Shown here: in pieces, positions 1 through 5,835 of the stretch
How the letters are laid out: every line of letters starts with the position of its first letter
How positions within the stretch are numbered: the stretch's first letter is position 1
Assembly: GCA_016210805.1 (NCBI GenBank)
Contig: JACQTL010000031.1
Location: 1 to 6,614, forward strand
DNA length: 6,614 nucleotides
Reading direction: 5' to 3'
Source of the DNA: Actinomycetota bacterium
GTDB lineage: Bacteria > Actinomycetota > UBA4738 > G016210805
Notes under the pieces: model-generated
What the model was told of the DNA's origin: nothing
Databases searched by the model: none
The model's input: the letters and a program-made list of their open reading frames with translations, nothing else
Translations under genes and position numbers: made by a program

Positions 1-1
1 G

Positions 2-592
2 CCCGACGACCCGCCCGACATCGGCGAGCCGGCCGGGCCCGATCCCGATCCCGATCCGCCCGATCCCCACCTCCGCCAGGTGGAGGGCGAGACGCTCCCC
101 CGAGCGGTCTGGGAGGAGCTGGACGGCCTGGCCATCATGCGCGGGCTGATCGCCGGCGATCTCCCCGCCCCTCCCCTCCACCACCTGATCGGGTGCCGGC
201 CGGTGGAGGCCAGCGAGGGGTCGGCGACGTTCGTCCTCCCGGCGACGGAGTGGCTGAACAGCCCCCTGGCCCGCGTGGAGGGCGGGGTCACGGCGATGCT
301 GGGCGACCTGGCCATGGCCGCCGCGGTCCAGACCACCGTGCCCCCGGCCACGGCGTTCGCCACGCTCGACCTCAAGGTCAACTTCCTCAGGCCCCTGGCG
401 TCGGACGGGCGCGAGATCCGGGCCGTCGGCACGGTCGTGCACCGGGGCAAGACCGTGGCCGTGGCCGGCGCCGAGGTGCTCGACCCCGACGGGAAGCGGG
501 CCGCCCTGGCCACCGGCTCCTCGATGCTCCTGCCGGGGAGGCCCATGGACCTCCGCCGCCCCGTGGTCCCGGAGGAGGACGGCGGCGGTTGA
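2..592 (+). CDS. PaaI-type hotdog-fold acyl-CoA thioesterase, 5' end probably outside the window
   Basis: Likely hydrolyses an acyl-CoA or aryl-CoA thioester in the cytoplasm; the substrate cannot be read from sequence. The frame is open from the left edge. The first start codon in view is GTG at 80, but no SD precedes it, and the 26 codons upstream read as a Pro/Asp-rich linker. I therefore favour the C-terminal part of a longer, perhaps double-hotdog, protein. Numbered from GTG80, the hotdog domain covers about residues 33-155. The helix motif is E67-G-G followed by D76 (family form: HGG, then a catalytic Asp/Glu about 7 residues on), then the strand around residues 95-106 (LDLKVNFLRPL), typical of PaaI/YbgC relatives. 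Glu replaces the common His of HGG. The gene ends 53 nt before the TPR gene. If GTG80 were the true start, a single-domain enzyme of 170 residues would result. Family call firm, start uncertain. Confidence 0.82.
   Translation, partial: PDDPPDIGEPAGPDPDPDPPDPHLRQVEGETLPRAVWEELDGLAIMRGLIAGDLPAPPLHHLIGCRPVEASEGSATFVLPATEWLNSPLARVEGGVTAMLGDLAMAAAVQTTVPPATAFATLDLKVNFLRPLASDGREIRAVGTVVHRGKTVAVAGAEVLDPDGKRAALATGSSMLLPGRPMDLRRPVVPEEDGGG
38..67 (+). repeat. Short CCCGAT hexanucleotide repeat coding a Pro-Asp linker
   Basis: Three consecutive CCCGAT units (38-55) are followed by CCG and a fourth CCCGAT (59-64). In the frame of the thioesterase this reads as alternating Pro and Asp, within a wider Pro/Asp/Gly-rich stretch from position 2 to about 70. 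It looks like a flexible interdomain linker whose repeat count could vary between strains. An untranslated spacer upstream of GTG80 is the alternative, but the intact frame and amino-acid bias favour coding. Confidence 0.6.
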
Positions 593-617
593 CCTCCGCG
601 GTCGCCCTCCGTACCGT
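589..617 (+). promoter_or_regulatory. Predicted sigma70/SigA-type promoter of the TPR gene
   Basis: A -35 element TTGACC (589-594; five of six bases match TTGACA) is separated by exactly 17 bp from a -10 element TACCGT (612-617; fits the actinobacterial TAnnnT pattern). The -35 overlaps the stop codon of the thioesterase gene. Transcription would start about seven bases after the -10, near A624, giving a leader of about 22 nt that still holds the SD. This is the best-formed promoter in the window. It is a motif prediction only. Confidence 0.5.
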
Positions 618-628
618 TCCGGCAGGCA

Positions 629-637
629 GGGAGGAGG
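629..637 (+). promoter_or_regulatory. Strong ribosome binding site fixing the TPR gene start
   Basis: GGGAGGAGG lies 8 nt before ATG646, close to ideal SD composition and spacing. It decides the start: the same frame is open far upstream to 193, but that upstream part is an Arg/Gly/Pro-rich shadow of the thioesterase gene. It is the clearest SD in the window; the other gene starts have weak ones or none. Confidence 0.8.
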
Positions 638-645
638 CTCGGCCC

Positions 646-1218
646 ATGCCCTCCGAGCCCACGGCTCGCACGCTCCGAAGGACGGCCCTGGCCGCGGCCG
701 TGGCCGTCCTCCTCGCCCCGGCGTGCTCGAGCCGCCCGCCGGCCGAGAGGGCGGCCGAGGCGCTCAGCCGGGGCCTGGCCGCCCACCGTGCGGGACAGCT
801 CGACGAGGCCGAGCGGCTATACCTCGACGTCCTCGAGCTCGAGCCCCGCAACGAGTACGCCCACTTCAACCTGGGGCTGATCGACCAGACCAGCGGCGAC
901 GCCGCCTCGGCGGAGCTCCGGTACCGCAGGGCCCTGTTCTCGAGGCCCGGGTTCCTCCCCGCCCTGTTCAACCTGGCCATCGTGCGGACCGATGCCGGCG
1001 CCCTCCAGGAGGCGATGTCGCTCTACCGCGAGGTGCTGGCCCTCGACCCGGGCGCGGCCAGCGCCCACCTGAACCTGGGGTTCCTCCTCCGCCGGCTCGG
1101 CCGGGAGGCCGAGGCCCAGGTCGAGCTCGCCGCCGCCGCGGCCCTCGACCCCGCCCTGGCCGGAGCGGGAGGCACCGCCACCCCGTCGCCGAGCGCGACG
1201 GTCACGCCGGGGTCCTGA
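646..1218 (+). CDS. Exported TPR-repeat protein, possibly a lipoprotein
   Basis: A 190-residue protein. The N-terminus has a positively charged stretch (R9, R11, R12), a hydrophobic Ala/Leu/Val segment (about 13-26) and Cys at 27 in the context LLAPAC. This looks like a signal peptide with a degenerate lipobox, so it is either a membrane-anchored lipoprotein or simply secreted. Four tetratricopeptide units of exactly 34 residues follow without gaps: 36-69, 70-103, 104-137 and 138-171. Each has Gly/Ala at position 8, Ala at 20 and Pro at 32. The tail (172-190) is a low-complexity Ala/Gly/Thr/Ser/Pro stretch. TPR solenoids bind peptides or partner proteins, so a scaffold role in the envelope is likely but the partner is unknown. 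It has its own predicted promoter and strong SD, and its end overlaps the converging membrane-protein gene by 17 bp. Domain call firm, function unknown. Confidence 0.88.
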   Translation: MPSEPTARTLRRTALAAAVAVLLAPACSSRPPAERAAEALSRGLAAHRAGQLDEAERLYLDVLELEPRNEYAHFNLGLIDQTSGDAASAELRYRRALFSRPGFLPALFNLAIVRTDAGALQEAMSLYREVLALDPGAASAHLNLGFLLRRLGREAEAQVELAAAAALDPALAGAGGTATPSPSATVTPGS

Positions 1219-3400
1219 CCGGCTCCTCCGGAGGGGAGGCGGTCGCTCCGGCCTCCTCGGCGCCCGGTCCCCCGCCCATCCTCCGCCCCACCCACCACAG
1301 CCCGGCCAGGCCGAGCAGGGAGACGGCTCCCAGGACGGGGTACCAGGGGTAGGGCCGGTACAGGAACGCGACCTCGTGCTCGCCGGGCTCCACCCGGACC
1401 CCGACGTAGCCCGGAGCCAGGAGCTGGGTCGGGCGCTCGACGCCGTCCACGAAGACGCGCCACCGCGGATCGAACGCCGTCTTGAGCACGACCACCGCCT
1501 CACGGTCCGCCCGGACGTCGGCCCCGTAGAAGCCCTCGTCGAGGCCGTCGAACTGCTCGAGGACCTCGCCGGGCGACCCCCGGGGGACGGCCGTGCCGGG
1601 GGCCACCGTCGGGGCGTCCGGCGCGCGGTCCCCGTAGGCCAGCGTGGGGTACTGCCGGTTGAGCGGGAGCTCCGACCGGACGAACTGCTGCATCTGCACC
1701 GCGAGCGTCCGCCGGTCCGCCGATATCGGGGCCACCGTGTCGACCACGGACACGTACCCCGAGGTGTCCACCTCCCACAGGACGTTGACCCCGCTCCGGG
1801 CGATCTCCCTGGCGGGCACCGACGGGGTCCGGTCCTGGGGAGCGATCACGTACCGCACGTTGAACAGCTCGTAGGACCCCAGGTTCGCGTCGTCGAACAG
1901 GGCCTCGACGTCGGTGAGCAGGGACAGGAACCGCAGGGTGAAGCCCACGGCGTCGGCATCCCGGTTGGAAAGGACCGCGAACATCGGGACGTGGCCGATC
2001 CGGTACTCCTGCCCCCAGTTCGACCGGAGGCCCGCGTAGACCCTCCCGCCCCCCCGCTCCCGGGCCAGCTCGACCAGCGCCTCGGCGTCCCTGGACTCCA
2101 CCGCGTCGAACGAGCGCTGGAGCCGGATGAGCTCGGCCCCGCGAGCGTCGTACCTCACCCGCTCGGCCCAGGCCGGGTACAGGAGCACGGCGACGAGGAC
2201 GACCACCGCCCCGGGAGCGAGGCGCGGGGAAACCGTGGCGGATGCCGCCCGGACCGCCCGGGCCAGCAGCGGGACCACGAGCCGGACCGCGGTCACCAGC
2301 CCGACCCCCGCGAGCACGATCCCGGCCAGGTGCACCCCGCTGATGTACCGGCGGAACAGGAGCTGGTCGCCCCCGGGGAGGAGCTCCAGGACGGGCCCGA
2401 CCGTCGAGCGGCCGAAGAAAATGACCAGGCTGGCCAGCCATATCCCCACCAGGGCCCTTGCCCGCTCGTCGCGACGGAACCGGGCCAGGCACACCACCAG
2501 CCCCACCCCGACCAGCAGGGTGACGGCGGGGAACCGCCCGGCGTCGTAGATCTCCCCGCTGACCAGCCAGCCGAGGATCCGCCGGGCCCCGAACGAGTCG
2601 GCGAAGATCGTGTGCTGGAGGAACTCGCTCCGGATCGTCCACTCCTGGGCTGAGAGCAGGGGAACGAGCGTCCAGGCCACGATCAGCAGGCCTCCCGCCC
2701 CGACGAGCACCGCGCGCCCCAGCCGTGCCGGGAAGCCTCGGAACGTGACCACCGCCCAGATGCCCAGGGCCATGAGGGCCAGGTATCCCGTGACGAAGTG
2801 GAAGGCGACCGTGAAGCCGACGGCCAGCGCGGCTCCCAGGAGCCGGCGACGGTGGGCCACGGCCTGCCACGAGAGCCCCCAGGCCAGGGGCAGGGTCCAC
2901 ATCGCCCATAGCTGCGTCCACACGCCGGAGCCCCGCCACGTGTAGCTGCCGTGCTCGAACCCCAGCCCCGCCTCGCTGGCCAGCAGGGGGGCCACGAGGG
3001 CGGCGGCCCCCGCGATCCACCTCCCCCATCCCAGGAGCCGGGCCCCCGCGTACACGGCGACCGGCCAGAACGAGAGGAGGAGGTAGAGGGTCAGGTGGTA
3101 GGCCCGCTCGGGCCCGGTGACCTGGGACAGGTAGCCGGTGATCGTGTGGGGCAGGCTCTGGTACTGCCGGAACAGGGGGGAGCCGAGGGCCAGGTACCTG
3201 TACCAGCCGTCGAAGGTGAGGTGGCCCCCGGAGATCCGCCTGTCGGCCCACCGGATCAGCTGCTCGTGGATGACCCCGTCGTTCAGGTTCTGGACGAGCA
3301 GCAGCTCCGCCCGGAGGGCGACCAGGTTGAACAGCACGGCCACCGCGACCAGGCCCCACGGGGCCAGCCGTCGCCAGGGCACCCCCCGACCCACGACCAT
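1202..3400 (-). CDS. Large polytopic membrane protein, YfhO-like / PTPS-related (GT-C-like architecture)
   Basis: A 732-residue integral membrane protein. One N-terminal helix (about 12-30) is followed by a long outside loop (about 31-100) with an Asp (D41, in NLNDGVIH) where GT-C glycosyltransferases carry their catalytic acid. About nine hydrophobic segments follow between roughly 101 and 412. A large soluble domain (about 413-685) contains ELFNVRYVIA (511-520) and DPRWRVFVDGV (644-654), both typical of the YfhO family's extracytoplasmic part. A last helix (about 687-705) and an acidic Pro/Ala tail close the protein. YfhO of Bacillus is linked to sugar addition on lipoteichoic acid; a role in cell-envelope glycan transfer here is inference only. 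ATG3400 is chosen because it opens the frame just before the first helix. It has no SD, and GTG codons 3 and 7 are alternatives. It is transcribed away from the carboxylase operon. Family call fairly sure, function not. Confidence 0.85.
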   Translation of the reverse strand: MVVGRGVPWRRLAPWGLVAVAVLFNLVALRAELLLVQNLNDGVIHEQLIRWADRRISGGHLTFDGWYRYLALGSPLFRQYQSLPHTITGYLSQVTGPERAYHLTLYLLLSFWPVAVYAGARLLGWGRWIAGAAALVAPLLASEAGLGFEHGSYTWRGSGVWTQLWAMWTLPLAWGLSWQAVAHRRRLLGAALAVGFTVAFHFVTGYLALMALGIWAVVTFRGFPARLGRAVLVGAGGLLIVAWTLVPLLSAQEWTIRSEFLQHTIFADSFGARRILGWLVSGEIYDAGRFPAVTLLVGVGLVVCLARFRRDERARALVGIWLASLVIFFGRSTVGPVLELLPGGDQLLFRRYISGVHLAGIVLAGVGLVTAVRLVVPLLARAVRAASATVSPRLAPGAVVVLVAVLLYPAWAERVRYDARGAELIRLQRSFDAVESRDAEALVELARERGGGRVYAGLRSNWGQEYRIGHVPMFAVLSNRDADAVGFTLRFLSLLTDVEALFDDANLGSYELFNVRYVIAPQDRTPSVPAREIARSGVNVLWEVDTSGYVSVVDTVAPISADRRTLAVQMQQFVRSELPLNRQYPTLAYGDRAPDAPTVAPGTAVPRGSPGEVLEQFDGLDEGFYGADVRADREAVVVLKTAFDPRWRVFVDGVERPTQLLAPGYVGVRVEPGEHEVAFLYRPYPWYPVLGAVSLLGLAGLWWVGRRMGGGPGAEEAGATASPPEEPVRTPA

Positions 3401-3409
3401 GACTGCGCG

Positions 3410-3415
3410 AGGTTA
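3410..3415 (-). promoter_or_regulatory. Predicted -10 element for the membrane-protein gene (near-leaderless start)
   Basis: On the minus strand the hexamer TAACCT fits the actinobacterial TAnnnT -10 pattern and ends 9 nt before ATG3400. A start of transcription at the usual distance would fall at about 3403-3404, leaving a leader of only 3-4 nt. This agrees with the absence of an SD. No convincing -35 is visible at 16-19 bp. Motif-level evidence only. Confidence 0.35.
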
Positions 3416-3427
3416 GACCGGCCGGTC
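3416..3427. promoter_or_regulatory. Perfect 12-bp palindrome in the divergent intergenic region, candidate operator
   Basis: GACCGGCCGGTC is fully self-complementary. It sits directly upstream of the minus-strand -10 hexamer, between the two divergent genes, where a dimeric repressor could act. A second, looser inverted repeat (ACCAGC at 3436-3441, GCTGGT at 3455-3460, 13-nt spacer) lies beside it, upstream of the plus-strand -10. GC-only palindromes arise by chance in DNA this GC-rich, so operator function is a guess. No regulator gene is in the window. Confidence 0.3.
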
Positions 3428-3467
3428 GAGGGGGCACCAGCTTCCCCAGGAGCGGCTGGTCGGGCTC

Positions 3468-3473
3468 TAGACT
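3468..3473 (+). promoter_or_regulatory. Predicted -10 element of the carboxylase operon (leaderless start)
   Basis: TAGACT fits TAnnnT and ends exactly 6 nt before GTG3480, so the expected first transcribed base is the G of the start codon. The 6 nt between (TCCTCC plus preceding T context) contain no SD; they are pyrimidine-rich, the reverse of one. The nearest purine-rich run, AGGAGCGG (3448-3455), is too far upstream to serve. No clear -35 is visible. The geometry suits a leaderless mRNA, common in actinobacteria. Confidence 0.42.
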
Positions 3474-3479
3474 TCCTCC

Positions 3480-5039
3480 GTGAGCGGCGAGGACGCGAGA
3501 AAGACGGGCGCCCACACGGCAGCCATCGGCGAGGCCGCGGAGCGGGCCCGGGCCGGCGGGGCTGAGCGGTATCACCGCAAGCTCGCCGAGCAGGGCAAGC
3601 TCTTCGTCAGGGAGAGGCTTCGTCTCCTCCTCGACGACGCCGACGGGTTCGTGGAGGACGGCCTCCTGGTGAACGCCATGGCCGGCGACCTCCCCGCCGA
3701 CGGCGTGGTCACCGGCGTGGGGACGATCCACGGCCGGCCGGTGGCCGTGATGGCCAACGACCCCACCGTGAAGGCGGGCTCGTGGGGAGCCCGGACGGTG
3801 GAGAAGATCATCCGGATCATCGAGCTGGCCCGGAAACGGGCCATCCCCATCGTGTACATGGTCGACTCGGCCGGCGCCCGGATCACCGACCAGGTGGACC
3901 TGTTCCCGGGCCGCCGGGGGGCCGGGCGGATCTTCTACAACCAGGTCCAGGCCTCCGGACGGATCCCGCAGGTGTGCTGCCTGTTCGGCCCCAGCGCCGC
4001 GGGGGGGGCCTACATCCCGGCGTTCTGCGACGTCGTGTTCATGGTGGAGGGCAACGCCTCGATGTACCTGGGCTCGCCGCGGATGGCCGAGGAGGTGATC
4101 GGCGAGAAGGTCACCCTGGAGGAGATGGGCGGGGCCCGCATGCACTGCGAGGTGAGCGGGTGCGGCGACCTGTGCGTGGCCGACGACAAGGCCGCGATCG
4201 AAGCCGCCCGGGCCTACCTGTCCTACATGCCCCAGAGCTGGAGGGAGGACCCGCCCGAGGGCGAGGCCGCCCCCCCGGCGTTCGAAGGGTCGCTGGCCGG
4301 CCTCGTCCCGGAAGACGAGTCGAGGGCGTTCGACGTTTACGCGCTGGTGGCCGGGATCGTCGACGACCGCTCCTTCTTCGAGATCAAGCCGGAGTTCGCC
4401 CGGGAGGCCGTCACGGGGCTGGCCCGGCTGGAAGGGGACGTGGTCGGCATCGTGGCCAACCAGCCCGCTCACAAGGGCGGGGTCCTGTTCGTGGACTCCG
4501 CGGACAAGGTGGCCCGGTTCGTGTGGCTGTGCGACGCTTTCAACATCCCGCTGGTGTTCCTGGCGGACGTGCCGGGGTTCATGATCGGGTCGGCGGTGGA
4601 GCGCCAGGGGATCATCCGCCACGGGGCCAAGCTGATCACCGCCGTGTCCGAGGCCACGGTGCCCAAGATCTGCGTGGTCGTCCGCAAGGCCTACGGGGCG
4701 GGCCTGTACGCGATGGCCGGGCCGGGGTTCGAGCCCGACGCGACGATCGCCCTCCCCACGGCCAAGATCGCCGTGATGGGCCCGGAGCCCGCGGTGAACG
4801 CCGTCTTCTTCAACCAGATCCAGGCGATCGAGGACCCGGAGGAACGGGCCCGGTTCGTCGCGGAGAAGCGCAGGGAGTACGAGGAGGACGTCGACCTCCT
4901 CCGCCTGGCCTCGGAGAACGTCGTCGACGCCGTGGTGCAGCCCGACGAGCTCCGCGCCGAGCTCTCCCGGCGACTGCGCCGGGCCCGGGGGAAGGACCGC
5001 TCGTTCAGCGACCGGCGCCACGGCGTCCCGCCGGTCTGA
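3480..5039 (+). CDS. Acyl-CoA carboxylase carboxyltransferase (beta) subunit, YngE / methylcrotonyl-CoA carboxylase type
   Basis: Transfers the carboxyl group from carboxybiotin to an acyl-CoA; from context probably 3-methylcrotonyl-CoA to 3-methylglutaconyl-CoA in leucine breakdown, in the cytoplasm as a multimer with a biotin carboxylase partner. The 519-residue length is normal. It has two crotonase-like carboxyltransferase domains (about 25-270 and 275-510). The first oxyanion-hole loop is GPSAAGGAYIPA (170-181). The second-domain loops are DVPGFMIG (363-370) and AYGAGLYAMAGP (404-415). GRIFYNQ (149-155) resembles methylcrotonyl-CoA rather than propionyl-CoA carboxylases, and the whole sequence recalls Bacillus YngE (from memory, not alignment). 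GTG3480 is the only start that fits the family N-terminus; it lacks an SD and has a -10 hexamer 6 nt upstream, so the mRNA may be leaderless. It is first in a three-gene operon. No biotin carboxylase gene is in view. Propionyl-CoA or another acyl-CoA remains possible as substrate. Confidence 0.93.
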   Translation: MSGEDARKTGAHTAAIGEAAERARAGGAERYHRKLAEQGKLFVRERLRLLLDDADGFVEDGLLVNAMAGDLPADGVVTGVGTIHGRPVAVMANDPTVKAGSWGARTVEKIIRIIELARKRAIPIVYMVDSAGARITDQVDLFPGRRGAGRIFYNQVQASGRIPQVCCLFGPSAAGGAYIPAFCDVVFMVEGNASMYLGSPRMAEEVIGEKVTLEEMGGARMHCEVSGCGDLCVADDKAAIEAARAYLSYMPQSWREDPPEGEAAPPAFEGSLAGLVPEDESRAFDVYALVAGIVDDRSFFEIKPEFAREAVTGLARLEGDVVGIVANQPAHKGGVLFVDSADKVARFVWLCDAFNIPLVFLADVPGFMIGSAVERQGIIRHGAKLITAVSEATVPKICVVVRKAYGAGLYAMAGPGFEPDATIALPTAKIAVMGPEPAVNAVFFNQIQAIEDPEERARFVAEKRREYEEDVDLLRLASENVVDAVVQPDELRAELSRRLRRARGKDRSFSDRRHGVPPV

Positions 5040-5043
5040 TCGC

Positions 5044-5835
5044 ATGGGCGAGGAGCGACCCGGCCCGGTCGAGCTGCGGCTGGATGGCCACGTCGCCGTG
5101 GTCACCCTGTCGCGGCCCGAGGCCCTGAACGCGATCAGCGGGGAGCTGGCCGACCGGCTGGCCGGCGCGCTGCTCCAGGCCGCGGCCGACCCGGCGGTCT
5201 GGGTCGTCGTCCTGGCCGCCGCCGGAGACCGGGCCTTCTGCGTGGGCGCCGACCTCAAGGAGCGGGGCCGGCTCGACGACGCCGGATGGCTCCGGAACCG
5301 CGTCCTCTTGCGGAGCATGTTCGACACCCTCCGGGCCGTCCCGCAGCCCACGATCGCTTCGGTGTTCGGGTTCGCCCTGGGCGGAGGGTTCGAGCTGGCC
5401 CTGTCGTGCGACCTCATCGTGGCCTCCGACGACGCGGTGTTCGGCCTTCCCGAGGTCGGCCTGGGGATCGTTCCCGGTGGGGGGGCCACCCAGCTCCTCC
5501 CCCGGCGGGTCGGGACTTCCCGGGCCAAGGAGCTGATCCTCACCGGCCGGAGGATCACGGCCCGGGAGGCCGAGGGCATGGGCCTCGCGGCCCGAGTCGT
5601 CCCCCGGGCCGACCTGGAGCGGGCCACGATGGAGCTCGCCGGGGAGATCGCTCGCTCCTCCCCGGTGGCCGTCCGGGAGGCCAAGCGCGCCGTGGACCGG
5701 GGCTCCGAGCTACCCGTCGAGCACGGGATCGAGATCGAGGACCAGGCCTGGCGGCGGGCCGTGGCCAGCGAGGACCGGCGGGAGGGCATCGCGGCCTGGG
5801 CCGAGAAGCGCGACCCCAAGTGGAGCGGGAGGTGA
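5044..5835 (+). CDS. Enoyl-CoA hydratase/isomerase family, probable methylglutaconyl-CoA hydratase
   Basis: Probably hydrates 3-methylglutaconyl-CoA to HMG-CoA, the step between its two neighbours. The protein has 263 residues, the usual crotonase length. AFCVGADLKER (64-74) supplies the first oxyanion-hole amide and matches the ADLKER signature of human AUH and LiuC. LGGGFELALSCD (112-123) gives the second oxyanion Gly and catalytic E117. PEVGLGIVPGGG (136-147) gives the second catalytic Glu, E137. Both acids needed for hydration are therefore present. The C-terminus (PVAVREAKRAVDRG and the later AWAEKRDPKW) also resembles AUH. ATG5044 lies 4 nt after the carboxylase stop without an SD, so translation is probably coupled. 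The last four bases overlap the lyase start. A general short-chain enoyl-CoA hydratase is the alternative; context and the ADLKER motif favour the leucine pathway. Confidence 0.92.
   Translation: MGEERPGPVELRLDGHVAVVTLSRPEALNAISGELADRLAGALLQAAADPAVWVVVLAAAGDRAFCVGADLKERGRLDDAGWLRNRVLLRSMFDTLRAVPQPTIASVFGFALGGGFELALSCDLIVASDDAVFGLPEVGLGIVPGGGATQLLPRRVGTSRAKELILTGRRITAREAEGMGLAARVVPRADLERATMELAGEIARSSPVAVREAKRAVDRGSELPVEHGIEIEDQAWRRAVASEDRREGIAAWAEKRDPKWSGR

Noticed and set aside
193..645. Upstream extension of the TPR reading frame back to position 193.
   Set aside because: This stretch is an Arg/Gly/Pro-rich shadow of the thioesterase gene. ATG646 with its strong SD and signal-peptide-like N-terminus is clearly the true start.
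1225..1256. GC-rich inverted repeats (CCTCCGGAGG at 1225-1234; GGAGGC at 1235-1240 with GCCTCC at 1251-1256) as a terminator for the TPR gene.
   Set aside because: The stems are short, no T-run follows, and the sequence lies inside the coding end of the membrane-protein gene. In DNA this GC-rich such repeats are expected by chance.
4001..4008. Run of eight G residues in the carboxyltransferase gene, as a possible frameshift or phase-variation site.
   Set aside because: The frame is intact on both sides and the run codes the conserved Gly-Gly of the oxyanion-hole loop, so nothing is broken. Only a length difference between reads or strains would make it of interest.
3782..5128. A long plus-strand frame overlapping the carboxyltransferase gene.
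   Set aside because: It is a +1/-1 shadow rich in Gly, Arg and Pro without any family motif; the carboxyltransferase in the other frame is unmistakable.
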